Below, in pieces: positions 32,112 to 40,912 of a stretch of 51,155 nucleotides of DNA. The stretch comes from Candidatus Paceibacterota bacterium. Lineage in GTDB: Bacteria; Patescibacteriota; Minisyncoccia; Minisyncoccales; GWA2-38-27. The stretch spans positions 69,287-120,441 of the forward strand of contig JAQVFW010000002.1 of assembly GCA_028697015.1 (NCBI GenBank), read 5' to 3'. The first letter of the stretch is position 1. Every line of letters starts with the position of its first letter. A program made the translations under genes and the position numbers. The notes under the pieces were generated by a model, which was not told the origin of the DNA, did no database searches, and was given only the letters and a program-made list of their open reading frames with translations.

Positions 32112-32175
32112 CAAAAAAACCGGCTCTAACCGGTTTAATTTCTAATTTAAAACAAGAAAAAGAAATTAACCGGTT
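32112..32175 (-). promoter_or_regulatory. Candidate terminator/antiterminator leader
   Basis: Three complementary segments lie in order on the minus strand: a, AACCGGTTAATTTC (32175-32162); b, GAAATTAAACCGGTT (32142-32128); c, CCGGTTT (32123-32117). Pairing b with c makes a hairpin followed by a T tract, an intrinsic terminator. Pairing a with b (14 pairs, one bulge) would prevent it. This is the layout of a transcription attenuator before the 53-residue gene. It may instead simply terminate the ftsI operon. Confidence 0.55.
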
Positions 32176-32240
32176 AAAAATCCGGCTTTGACAATAAGGT
32201 TATAATTTTTATTTTCTATTCTCATTTTTTTATTCCGTTT

Positions 32241-32777
32241 TTATTTAAGACGAGAAGAGGAACTGTTTGTTACATCTTTTATGGCCTGGGAAATTTCTAC
32301 AAGATTCATGCCTCTTAAAAAAAGAAGAGCAATAATGCCGGCAATTTCTCCCATATCATTTTTATCAAATTCTACGCTGGCCCAAAAAGGAACAGTGCTT
32401 CCTCTATAATTCAATTTAAAATTAACCTCTCCTGAAACAATATTTATATCGCTAATTTTAAAATCTGAATCCTCTTTTGTACCGTATGTGAAAAAGCCGT
32501 CTTCTTCCTTTTTTTTAAAAAATTCGGAATTTAAAATGAAAATGCCGTTTTTGGAAAAAGAAAATTCTTTCACTAAATCGTTCTTTTCATTGAAAATAAT
32601 TATCGGTTTTTTGGAATATTTAACAAGAAATTTTGCCAAATCTATGTCCTCATCAACGCAAAAGAAAATCTCTTTTTTTGAAAAAAAATCGGAAAATTTA
32701 TCCAATAAAAAATTATGGTCAAAAATAATAACGGAAGGCCTTTTAAAGATATGTATAATTTTCTTTATAATATTCAT
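32241..32777 (-). CDS. Degenerate Mur-ligase-like protein (MurF middle-domain-like)
   Basis: A 178-residue protein. The C-terminal half, SDINIVSGEVNFKLNYRG then EFDKNDMGEIAGIIALLFLRGMNLVEISQAI, follows the pattern of the Mur ligase central domain end (DIR-x-G-x-F-x-L, then the N-x-x-x-x-A-A-x-A-x-x-x-G-x-x-x-x-x-I stretch). The first half, VIIFDHNFLLDKFSD and KKPIIIFNEKNDLVKEF, is a Rossmann-like segment but lacks the ATP-binding GTxGKT motif, and there is no C-terminal ligase domain. It overlaps ftsI by four bases, exactly where murE/murF normally sits in the dcw cluster. It is probably a catalytically dead remnant or a structural factor. Confidence 0.55.
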   Translation of the reverse strand: MNIIKKIIHIFKRPSVIIFDHNFLLDKFSDFFSKKEIFFCVDEDIDLAKFLVKYSKKPIIIFNEKNDLVKEFSFSKNGIFILNSEFFKKKEEDGFFTYGTKEDSDFKISDINIVSGEVNFKLNYRGSTVPFWASVEFDKNDMGEIAGIIALLFLRGMNLVEISQAIKDVTNSSSSRLK

Positions 32778-34429
32778 ATTTCGTAGTCGGGAGGTATTTG
32801 CATATATCCAATTATATATTCTGCAAGATCCCTAAATATGGGCATTGCCGAATATTCGGCAGTTTTTGCCTTTGGATTGTCAAGCTTAATAAATATTAAA
32901 AATTGAGGATTGAATGCCGGCGCAAAGCCGATAAAACTCTGCCATGTCTTTTCCGAATACCCTCTTTTATCAATATCCAAAGCCGGCCATGGAATTTGCG
33001 AGGTTCCTGTTTTTCCGGCAAGATAATAGCCGGGAATTCTAGCGCTTTTGCCAAAACCTTTTTCAATTACATTCACTAACATTGTCGTAACCTTAGAAGC
33101 CGTTTCAGCGGAAATGACCTGTTTTTCTGCTGAAGTTTTAACCGTCTCAACTTTGCCATTTTTTATTGTCTTTTCTACAATATACGGATTTGTTATTTTC
33201 CCTTCGTTCGCAAAAGAAGAAAATGCCCTGACAAGCTGAATAGGCGTTATGTTTATTCCCTGCCCGTAAGAAGCAGTAGCATAATTGACATCATATCCTT
33301 TTTTAAATTCCGCGTTTTCAAAAAGCGCTTCTCCCTGAAGGTCTATTCCTGTTCTTTGAAAAAAGCCAAAATCTTCCAAATATTTAAGGAAAAGGTCTTT
33401 TCCCATAGCATCTCCGGCAAAGACGGCTCCCGTATTTATCGATTTTTCTAAAACCTCTGTCATTGTCACTTTCCCAAAAGATTTATTGCCATAATTTTTT
33501 AAAACTCTTCCTCCAATCCATACTTCCCCTGTATCCAAATACTGTGTTTCAGGAGTTATTTTATTCTGGTCAATCGCTCCAGCCATTGTAATGGGCTTAA
33601 AAACGGAACCCGGCTCAAAAAAATCCTGAACAGCAGAATTTCTATAAACGGATGAATCCTTAACTTTTGAATATTCATTTAAGTCAAATGTGGGAAAATC
33701 TGCCATTGCCATAATTGCTCCCGTTTTTGGATTTGTAACAATAATGGTTCCTCCTTCAATATCAAGCTCTTCCTTGGCCTTGTTTAAAAAATTCATGGCC
33801 ATAAACTGAATATTATAATCAAGAGAAAGAATTAAACTCCCTCCCTTTAGAGACGCTTGCTCAGTGCTAAGAAAATTGTTTTCTTTTAATATCTCTTCTC
33901 CTTTTAAAAATTCTTCATAATGTCCTTCCAGACCGTATTGCCCTTTATTTTCTCCTCCAAGAAATCCGACTACCTGAGAAGCCATTGTTCTTTGGGGGTA
34001 AAATCTCTTTCTTTCTTCTATTGTATAAATACCGCTAATATCTGTTTTTTCAATTTCTTCAATCTCCTGATTTGTCAATCCGTTTTTAACGCTTACCGGA
34101 GAAAAAGCATTTTCAATTTTTTCAAAAATTTGATCTTCTTCTATTTCTAAAATACTGGACAACTTTAAAGAAACATTTTTTTTATCTTCAACTTCTTCCG
34201 GAAGTAAGATAAGTTTTTTTGTATCGGCATTGGTCGCAATAATTTCTCCTCCTTTGAAAAAAATCTCGCCCCTTTCTCCAAGAAAGGATTGGAACTTTTT
34301 TTGCTGTCCTTGGGCCATTGCTCTGTAATATTCGTATTTTAAAACTTGAAAACGGGCAAGATTGCCCGCTACAAATATGCCTACAAGGCCAAAAATAAAA
34401 AGTATTATTTTCGTTTTTTTCCGGTTCAT
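32774..34429 (-). CDS. ftsI: Peptidoglycan D,D-transpeptidase FtsI (penicillin-binding protein)
   Basis: A 551-residue class B PBP. It has an N-terminal membrane helix (KIILFIFGLVGIFVAGNLARF), a dimerisation/pedestal domain, then the transpeptidase domain with SxxK in FEPGSVFKPITMAGAID, SxN in LEKSINTGAVFA, and KTG in YLAGKTGTSQIPWP. It cross-links septal peptidoglycan. It lies in the mraZ-rsmH-ftsL-ftsI order of the division cluster and ends in TGA overlapping the Mur-like gene. There is no PASTA domain. Confidence 0.95.
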   Translation of the reverse strand: MNRKKTKIILFIFGLVGIFVAGNLARFQVLKYEYYRAMAQGQQKKFQSFLGERGEIFFKGGEIIATNADTKKLILLPEEVEDKKNVSLKLSSILEIEEDQIFEKIENAFSPVSVKNGLTNQEIEEIEKTDISGIYTIEERKRFYPQRTMASQVVGFLGGENKGQYGLEGHYEEFLKGEEILKENNFLSTEQASLKGGSLILSLDYNIQFMAMNFLNKAKEELDIEGGTIIVTNPKTGAIMAMADFPTFDLNEYSKVKDSSVYRNSAVQDFFEPGSVFKPITMAGAIDQNKITPETQYLDTGEVWIGGRVLKNYGNKSFGKVTMTEVLEKSINTGAVFAGDAMGKDLFLKYLEDFGFFQRTGIDLQGEALFENAEFKKGYDVNYATASYGQGINITPIQLVRAFSSFANEGKITNPYIVEKTIKNGKVETVKTSAEKQVISAETASKVTTMLVNVIEKGFGKSARIPGYYLAGKTGTSQIPWPALDIDKRGYSEKTWQSFIGFAPAFNPQFLIFIKLDNPKAKTAEYSAMPIFRDLAEYIIGYMQIPPDYEI

Positions 34430-34789
34430 TTACATAGAAACAATTTGATTATTAACAACCTTTATATGATAAACCTTCTTTGCTTTCACAAACCCTTTTT
34501 CGGAATTTTCAAGGAGCAAAACAACACTGCCAAGAGAAGCTTGCCTTGCCATTGCAACTTCCATTGACTCTTTATTGCGTATTAAATCCGAAATCTCTTT
34601 TTCATGGGCAAAAAGAGCGTATTTTTCCGACACTTCCGCATTAGTTTGGAAAATATAGAATACAGATAAAAAGAGAAATGTCATAAAAGAAAGAATAAAG
34701 AAAATCTTCTTCATTTTTTTCTTTTCAGCTATTCCTAGCTTTAGGGTAAAAGGAAGATTAAGAAAAACTGTGCTTGTATTTGTATTCAT
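34430..34789 (-). CDS. FtsL-like division protein
   Basis: A 119-residue single-pass protein: a short cytoplasmic start, membrane helix KIFFILSFMTFLFLSVFYIFQ (about 28-48), then a heptad-like segment (VSEKYALFAHEKEISDLIRN) and a short beta end. Size, topology and its place between rsmH and ftsI are those of FtsL, which recruits the FtsQB complex. Sequence conservation of FtsL is too low for certainty. It is directly adjacent to ftsI. Confidence 0.75.
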   Translation of the reverse strand: MNTNTSTVFLNLPFTLKLGIAEKKKMKKIFFILSFMTFLFLSVFYIFQTNAEVSEKYALFAHEKEISDLIRNKESMEVAMARQASLGSVVLLLENSEKGFVKAKKVYHIKVVNNQIVSM

Positions 34790-34813
34790 AATATTTTTCT
34801 TTTTATTTATATT

Positions 34814-35677
34814 TTATATTTTTATTGCCGCTCTCAATTTGGCGCTTCTTGCTCTTTTATTTTCATTTACTTCTGTATCAAGCGGAATTACCGGCTTTTT
34901 GGTTAAAATTTTTAAATTCTTGCTTTCTTTAAAAATATTTTTGACAAGGCGGTCTTCCAAAGAATGAAAGGAAATTACAACAATCCGCCCGGAAGATGGA
35001 AGAATCTCAATTGCCAAGGATAATCCTTTCTTAACGTTTTCAAGTTCATCGTTTACGGCAATTCTTAACGCCTGAAAGGTCTTGGTAGCAAAATGAATCC
35101 TTCTTTTGCAATACCACCTTGGCACCGCTTTTCTTATAACTTCTACCAGTTGAAAAGTGCTTTTAATTGAATTTTTCCTTCTTTCTTCTGTGATTTCTTT
35201 TGCAATCTTTTTTGCGAATTCTTCCTCTCCGTATTTTTTCAAAATTAATTCAATTTCTTCTTTGGGATATTTATTTACAATATCTTCTGCCGTTATGCCC
35301 TTATCGCTTTTAAAATTATATCTCATGTCAAGCATCTCATCTTTTAAGAAAGAAAATCCCCTTTGGCTTTTATCTATATGAAAGCTGGACATTCCAAGGT
35401 CAAAGAGAATTCCCGAAAAATCTTCAAATCCATTCTCTTTTATTATCTTCTGAAGATTTATATAAGAATCGTTAACAACAATCAGTCGGGGATCTTTTAT
35501 TCTTTGGGATAAAAAAGGGTCCGCTTCAATTCCCAGCACCTTTCCTTTCGGTTTGTTTTTAGAAAGGATGGATATTGCATGCCCTCCCGCTCCTAAAGTG
35601 CAATCAATAAAATTCTCATTCTCCTTCGGTTCAAGATATTTTAAAACTTCTTTTTGAAGAACAGGAATGTGAATCAT
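34814..35677 (-). CDS. rsmH: 16S rRNA (cytosine1402-N4)-methyltransferase
   Basis: This 287-residue SAM-dependent methyltransferase methylates C1402 in the decoding centre. Motifs are HIPVLQKEVLKYL at the start, FIDCTLGAGGHAISIL (SAM motif I), GIEADPF, GILFDLGMSSFHID, RGFSFLKDEMLDMRYN, HFATKTFQALRIAVNDELE, and RIVVISFHSLEDRLVKNIF. It ends RSAKLRAAIKI. It follows mraZ directly, as in most dcw clusters. Confidence 0.96.
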   Translation of the reverse strand: MIHIPVLQKEVLKYLEPKENENFIDCTLGAGGHAISILSKNKPKGKVLGIEADPFLSQRIKDPRLIVVNDSYINLQKIIKENGFEDFSGILFDLGMSSFHIDKSQRGFSFLKDEMLDMRYNFKSDKGITAEDIVNKYPKEEIELILKKYGEEEFAKKIAKEITEERRKNSIKSTFQLVEVIRKAVPRWYCKRRIHFATKTFQALRIAVNDELENVKKGLSLAIEILPSSGRIVVISFHSLEDRLVKNIFKESKNLKILTKKPVIPLDTEVNENKRARSAKLRAAIKI

Positions 35678-36109
35678 TTAAATACCCGCATCTCCCAATT
35701 TTGATGCAAGCTCAGCAAATTTTTCTTCTGTCTTTCCTCTATACTCGTCCCATTTTTTGTCATCCCAAATCTCAAGTCGATTGAAAAGGCCGCAAATTAC
35801 AACCTCTTTATTAAGTCCTGCATAAGATTTCAGGTAATCAGGAATAAGAACTCTGCCTAATTTATCCGTTTCGACTAAAACTGCCCCTGCCAGCATTATT
35901 CTTGCAAATCCCCTTGCTTCCACCTGGCTTGTCGGTAATTTTCCAAGCTTGTCCGACATAATCTTCCATTCTTTCTCCGTATAAACAACAAGACAGTTTT
36001 CAAGACCTTTTGTAATTATTAAAGAACGGCCAAGCCCTTTTCTGAACTTTGAAGGAAGAGCCAGGCGCTTCTTGGCATCTATCGTATATTTATATTCTCC
36101 TATGAACAT
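35678..36109 (-). CDS. mraZ: Transcriptional regulator MraZ
   Basis: A 143-residue protein with two AbrB-like MraZ repeats: FIGEYKYTIDAKKRLALPSKFRKGLG and GAVLVETDKLGRVLIPDYLKSYAGL, the second with its DxxGR signature. MraZ forms ring oligomers that bind tandem TGGGN repeats at the dcw promoter. Three such repeats are present just upstream. It is the first gene of the division unit. Confidence 0.96.
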   Translation of the reverse strand: MFIGEYKYTIDAKKRLALPSKFRKGLGRSLIITKGLENCLVVYTEKEWKIMSDKLGKLPTSQVEARGFARIMLAGAVLVETDKLGRVLIPDYLKSYAGLNKEVVICGLFNRLEIWDDKKWDEYRGKTEEKFAELASKLGDAGI

Positions 36110-36167
36110 TTTTCTCTTTTATTTAATAATTACCTTATTTTAGCTTATGCACAGAAAACCGGGGTTT

Positions 36168-36232
36168 TCCCACACTTTTCCACAGTTTCCCACTTCACAT
36201 CCTTTATACTCCACTTCATAGGGTTAAGTCAA
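36168..36232 (-). promoter_or_regulatory. dcw promoter with MraZ operator (three 10-bp-spaced repeats)
   Basis: On the minus strand TTGACT (36232-36227), 18 bases, TATAAA (36208-36203) form the promoter. Just downstream come TGGGA (36192-36188), TGGAA (36182-36178) and TGGGA (36172-36168), each separated by five bases. This matches the TGGGN-N5 direct repeats bound by MraZ in other bacteria; the central copy deviates by one base. Confidence 0.85.
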
Positions 36233-36260
36233 GCCCTTAGTTTTCCACAGGCCTGTTATA

Positions 36261-36289
36261 TTGATAAACAGAAACAACACTGATATAAT
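36261..36289 (+). promoter_or_regulatory. Promoter of the surface-protein cluster
   Basis: TTGATA (36261-36266), exactly 17 bases, TATAAT (36284-36289). Transcription would begin near 36296, only about ten bases before the ATG at 36306. This rules out the upstream in-frame ATG at 36261. Confidence 0.8.
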
Positions 36290-36305
36290 CTACAAAGAAG
36301 AAACT

Positions 36306-38726
36306 ATGGAAAATAAACTCCTAAAAAAAAGAAAATCATCTCTGAAAAGAAAGATAGGGATGATTTTCTTTTTGTCTTCTTTTTTCCTTTCTTTCAAGTT
36401 GTCTGTTTTGGCAAGACAGCTTGAGGTTGCTTACCCGGGAGGGCCAAGCACGACGGCAGTTCCTCTTGAAACATACATCGTATATATAGCAGAGCTTATC
36501 ATAAAAGGAGGCATCATTCTTGCCGGTCTTATCATTGCAATTTCCGGAGTCCAATATCTTCTTTCTTTTGGAAGCGTGGAGAAGATAATAAATGCGAGAA
36601 ATAGAATATTCGGGGCTTTTTTCGGAGTTCTTATCTTAATATCTTCATTTCTTCTTCTTAGGATTGCCGATCCAAATCTTGTTCTTTTGGAAGTTCCTTC
36701 CATTGATCCTATTCCTCCTGTTATTGTTGAAAATCCTGAAATCGACTATGAACAAATTGATCCGCCTCCTGACCCTTACAAAGGAGCGATTACAACCGAA
36801 GTTCCAATCGGAGTTTTAATCAAAAACATATTTGAATTTAACCAGTTTGAAGGAGGAGAGGGAGAAGAGCCCTATGAGGAGCCAAGAAGGATGGATAGGA
36901 TAAGGAATATTTCCTTGGAAATTAACAATTTAACAACACTTGCGCTAAGCGGAAACGAAAATGTGACGGATGCCTTGAAAAATTGTTCATGTTTTTCTTG
37001 CGATCTCAACAATATACAAACAATAATACAAAACAATACGGAAACTTTTTTATCAGGACTGAAAACAGAATATCAAAAAGGAGTAATTGAGCTGAATAAT
37101 TTAAGAAATGACATTAAAAAATTAGAAGAAGCAGAAAAGGCATTAAAAAACAACCTATCTAATAATATTATAAGCTCTGCTAAATATTATTATCTAAGAG
37201 ATATATATACCAATTGGGAAATTTCTTCCGTTTCTCTTTTTGAAGAATTGGAAGATTATGGAAGTTTCGCTTCGTTCCATTATCCGACAAGCGGAACAAG
37301 CAAAGAGGAATTTCCAACAATCGCGCTTGAAAGCAATTATAATTGGTGCAGTAAGGTACCTGTAGGAGATGCTATTGAATTATCCAAAGTAGTCGGCAAT
37401 AAAATAGCAGAACGTCTTGAAACGCTTTTGAAACTTACATTTCTTGTAATAAGCCATTCAACCGCTCTTAATACTTTTGCTCTAAGCTACAACGACGAAA
37501 TTTATAAGTACGATTCTTGCAGAGGAATAATGCCATATTACGATTCCAATTTTTCAGAATTAACCGAAAAATTTCCAGGACTGTTAAAAGGACCTTACGA
37601 CAGCGTTGAGCTTTTTAATTTATCACAACATTTGTCCCGCCTTCAAAAAGGAAAAACAAGAATAGACGAAGTATGCGATACAATATATAACAAACTATTT
37701 TACCTATACAATTGGGGTTATTTGTTATCAGGAAGCCCCTCTTGGTGGCAATATCCGAATATTCCCTATTTACCAGCATGGTTCCCCAATGGCACTTCCT
37801 TATTTATGACTACGAATCATTTTCCGTCTATAAGTATTGGTGGAGGATATCGTAATCTTTTGGTTAGCTCGTACGGAAGAGATTATGTCGCTTACATATC
37901 TAATACAAAAGACCATTACGCTTCTTTTTCCCTTCCCAGTACAAGTAGAAAATATAGTATTGTTAACTATTATTTTGATTATAATTACAGATATGATAAT
38001 TTCAATCTATTAAAATATCCTCATTATTTTAACGCTGACGGCCGCAGCGGCAATTTATGGTATGAAATATTTTCTCATTATAAAAAAAATTGGTCTTATT
38101 ATCATGACTGTGCTTCATATAATGACCCAAATAGAACATGCAGAAGCGGAACTCGCTTAGTAAGTATTCCTTATTCAATATCTCGATTATCTTCAGAAAG
38201 GCCAAATCCAGCGGTAATGTACTCATTATATTTTGAGCCGTCTCTTTCTTCTTTCTTAATCGATGATTTTACAAACGATTTGTGCGGAAACTTTAAGTAT
38301 TACATTGATTTTTATTCCGGATTATACGAAAATCCCCAAGAAATTTATAATTTATGTGGATTTGAAGATCCAAATGCATTATTAAATCAATTATGTCCCC
38401 AGACAAGCATACCTATTCTTTCAAGTAAAAAGGAACACTCAACTCTTGCTGATTCTTCTGTTTTTCCTTCTTTTAGTACTATAACAGCATTTCCCTATCA
38501 TAATAGAAGTTATTATCAACTAAGCTCGAATAAAGATAAAAAAGAATCATCATTGTCCAAATTTCAGAAAGCACTTTCTTCTTCTGTGCCAGTTGCTCTT
38601 GCTCAAGGACCAATCACAGGATTCAGCGGTCCTTATATTTACCGTCCAACTTCTTGGAGCGCTAATTTTTCCACATGGATAGTTGTAACTCCCTCCCAAA
38701 ATGTATTAAGTATGGGCTATATTTAG
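36306..38726 (+). CDS. Membrane-anchored giant surface protein, 5' part up to an in-frame TAG
   Basis: 806 residues to a TAG at 38724. There is a signal anchor (residues 17-36), then YPGGPSTT, two hydrophobic helices (about 56-80 and 100-120) with a basic loop containing NARNRIFGAFFG, the layout of VirB2/TrbC-type pilin domains. Then come a Pro-rich linker, a Cys-containing coiled-coil region (NCSCFSCDLNN; LRNDIKKLEEAEKALKNN) and a long Tyr/Ser/Asn-rich extracellular region. The reading frame continues without another stop to 40253, and the TAG falls inside a fibronectin-III-like domain. The original protein was therefore probably about 1,315 residues. Start set by the promoter at 36261-36289. 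Surface attachment or a secretion-linked role is inferred. Confidence 0.75.
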   Translation: MENKLLKKRKSSLKRKIGMIFFLSSFFLSFKLSVLARQLEVAYPGGPSTTAVPLETYIVYIAELIIKGGIILAGLIIAISGVQYLLSFGSVEKIINARNRIFGAFFGVLILISSFLLLRIADPNLVLLEVPSIDPIPPVIVENPEIDYEQIDPPPDPYKGAITTEVPIGVLIKNIFEFNQFEGGEGEEPYEEPRRMDRIRNISLEINNLTTLALSGNENVTDALKNCSCFSCDLNNIQTIIQNNTETFLSGLKTEYQKGVIELNNLRNDIKKLEEAEKALKNNLSNNIISSAKYYYLRDIYTNWEISSVSLFEELEDYGSFASFHYPTSGTSKEEFPTIALESNYNWCSKVPVGDAIELSKVVGNKIAERLETLLKLTFLVISHSTALNTFALSYNDEIYKYDSCRGIMPYYDSNFSELTEKFPGLLKGPYDSVELFNLSQHLSRLQKGKTRIDEVCDTIYNKLFYLYNWGYLLSGSPSWWQYPNIPYLPAWFPNGTSLFMTTNHFPSISIGGGYRNLLVSSYGRDYVAYISNTKDHYASFSLPSTSRKYSIVNYYFDYNYRYDNFNLLKYPHYFNADGRSGNLWYEIFSHYKKNWSYYHDCASYNDPNRTCRSGTRLVSIPYSISRLSSERPNPAVMYSLYFEPSLSSFLIDDFTNDLCGNFKYYIDFYSGLYENPQEIYNLCGFEDPNALLNQLCPQTSIPILSSKKEHSTLADSSVFPSFSTITAFPYHNRSYYQLSSNKDKKESSLSKFQKALSSSVPVALAQGPITGFSGPYIYRPTSWSANFSTWIVVTPSQNVLSMGYI

Positions 38727-40253
38727 GGAGAAACAGATCTTTCTTATGATTGCTCGGTAGGAGATACAATAGAACTTGGCACAAATCTTTATGGATCAAC
38801 ATTCTCTATACATTATGGAGTTCAAGATCTTCCCTCTGACGGAATTTTCTTTGTTAAAGCTTATGTTACAAATTCAGAAGGAACAACGGAAAGTCCTTGC
38901 TATTACTTTTATACACCTACATTAATGGTTGCAACTGGTATCCCTAAAATTACCAGCAGTTCAACGGCTATTGTTTTTGGGTCTGCTATTCCCCAAGGAG
39001 ATGGCGCCATTGCCAATGTAGGATTTAAGTGGCGCGAAGAGGAATCGGAAGATTGGAATGATGTAAACAGCAGCACGGCGACAGGGACAGGATTTACGGT
39101 AAATATTTCTGAATCAGGTTTTTGGACATTCCAATATTTATTAACGGGACTTTCTCCAAACACAAACCATCGTGTTGGATCATATGCAACAGTTGAAAGA
39201 ACAGGAAGAACTGTTGGAGGCGGATCCGTTACTTTTTTTACCGAATCAAGACCACCAATAGTTAATACCGGAGGACCAGCAACTCCTCTTATAGAATCGG
39301 CTTTTCTTTATGGAAATGCTTCATCAATAAGATTTCCTCTTAATATGTATTTTACTTGGTATCAATCAAATGATTGTTCAGGAGATGAAAATTATCTGCA
39401 TTTTTCAGATATTCCTTCGACAATATATTTGTATCCCACCATAAATATCACATATTATTACAATACCTTATTAACAAATCTTATTCCAAAAGCTCCTTTC
39501 TCTTACAAGGCATGTGCTACAAATGTGGATGGAACAACTTGCGGTTCCTGTTCTTCTTCACTTGGCCCCTCTAATATACCTGCCCTTGAAAAATTAAAGA
39601 TGCCTGAAAATCATATCGTAGATGAAGGAATGCTTGATGTAATATTTTTCGGCTCCGAAGAAGAATACGGAATAATTTCTCCCTCCGAATCTGTAAAAAA
39701 ACCCTTAGGATTTGAGAATATAGGACTGCTTTACATAATTGATAATATTCTTCCCGATTTTAAAACCTTTTTAAAAGAAATGGTTGAAAAGCCAATGGAA
39801 TCCTGTATTCCAAAAGAAGAAGAAATTTCTGACTTAATAACATGTGCAAGAAGCCGTTATTTTTTAAGTGAAACAGGATTAATTTTAAGCAGTAATCAAT
39901 GTAAATCCCCAAGGACAGATAACCTTTTGCATAGTTTTTTTACCAGAGAAACATTCGGAATTTTTAAACATACCGAGTCCTTCTCTCCCTGCTCTGTTCA
40001 ATGCGGATTTTCCAAGTTTTTCAGAGGTAAGGAAACGGGAGAAGAAGAAAAAGGATACAAATATTTATATACCTATTATGATTCTTATGAAGGAGAAACT
40101 GCAGATTTAACATTAAGCAAAAATTATCAAAATTGTCTTAGAAAATGCTTAGACCGTGAAAGTTACTATACAGATGGCACGCCGGTTCTTTCCACTTATG
40201 AAAACGAGCTGAATTTTTTCTGCTGTCAAAAAGCACCCGGATCATCATATTAA
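38727..40253 (+). pseudogene. 3' part of the amber-split surface protein
   Basis: The frame is identical to that of the upstream gene. GETDLSYDCSVGDTIELG follows the TAG directly and continues as an FN3-like domain (FFVKAYVTNSEGTTESPCYYFY), a second such domain (GLSPNTNHRVGSYATVE), a third ending SYKACATNVDGTTCG, and a Cys-rich C-terminal region (CSVQCGFSKFF, NCLRKCLDRES, NFFCCQKAPGSSY). The first ATG available for independent translation is at 38925, which would remove half a domain and lacks a Shine-Dalgarno site or signal sequence. Treating this as a remnant, or as a readthrough product, is more likely than a separate gene. Confidence 0.7.
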
Positions 40254-40295
40254 AAAATGTATTTAATAAAATAAATTTACTTTCTTAAAAATTAA

Positions 40296-40907
40296 ATGAA
40301 AAAAAAGCTTAAAAAACAATTTATCTTTCTTCTTATTCTTTTCATGTTTTTTTTATTTACTTTTGCCTTTGGAAGAGAGCTGGAAATAGATTATCCTGAG
40401 ATAAGCGGAATATCTCCTCAAAATACTGAAACACCGGTTTATAGCTACTTTTTGTATATCTTCTCTTTTGTGGTTTATGTCGTCGGACTTGTTGCCCTTT
40501 TAGCTCTTATCCTTGCTGGATTAAAATATTTAACCTCCATGGGAAAATCCGAATCAAAAGAAGCAAAAGAAAGATTTTTGAGAGTTTTTTTGGGAGTTCT
40601 TATTATTCTTTCTTCTTTTCTAGTTTTAAACACAATATCCCCCTCTTTTGTTGAGCTGGAGCTTGACGATTTAGGTTCCATACCTCCAATTTCTATAGAG
40701 CTTCCTGAAATTCCCCCAGTTGACTACGGACCAATTGTTTATTCTCCTGAAGTCCTTGATCTTCTTGAAAGGATAGATAATCTATCAAGAAAAATTAAAA
40801 TAGAATCAGTAGAGGCATCGGAAATAGTAAACAACCTAAGAGACGCTACTGAATTTTGCAGCTGCAGCAAGGGACAATCCCTTTGTTCCAGCTACCAAGA
40901 AGAATAA
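40296..40907 (+). CDS. VirB2/TrbC-like membrane-anchor protein (paralogue of the 36.3-kb N-terminus)
   Basis: A 203-residue protein with a signal anchor (8-26), ELEIDYPEISG, two membrane helices (about 52-78 and 94-113) and a basic loop (KSESKEAKERFLRVFLGVLIILSSFLVLN). This parallels the N-terminus of the previous gene: YP motif, helix pair, FGVLILISSFLLL, then a Pro-rich linker with IPP. It ends in a Cys-rich tail (EFCSCSKGQSLCSSY) matching the NCSCFSC segment there. The difference is that it stops here and a second polypeptide carries the large Cys-rich part. Confidence 0.75.
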   Translation: MKKKLKKQFIFLLILFMFFLFTFAFGRELEIDYPEISGISPQNTETPVYSYFLYIFSFVVYVVGLVALLALILAGLKYLTSMGKSESKEAKERFLRVFLGVLIILSSFLVLNTISPSFVELELDDLGSIPPISIELPEIPPVDYGPIVYSPEVLDLLERIDNLSRKIKIESVEASEIVNNLRDATEFCSCSKGQSLCSSYQEE

Positions 40908-40912
40908 AAAAA

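Noticed and set aside
31152-32175. A toxin-antitoxin pair formed by the two small genes at 31.2 and 32.0 kb
   Set aside because: They are separated by tRNA-Glu and two terminators, each has its own signals, and neither resembles a known toxin or antitoxin.
36176-36249. Replication origin suggested by two TTTTCCACA words
   Set aside because: The first coincides with the MraZ repeat array, there are only two boxes, no AT-rich unwinding element, and no dnaA or dnaN nearby.
38724-40253. Alternative genetic code with reassigned stop codons
   Set aside because: TGA ends nusB, ftsI and others in overlapping ATGA junctions, TAG ends cysS and the 43021 gene; only one TAG interrupts a frame.
38925-40253. 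Independent gene starting at the ATG of 38925
   Set aside because: The start lies mid-domain, lacks a ribosome-binding site and signal sequence, and the same frame is open back to the TAG at 38724.
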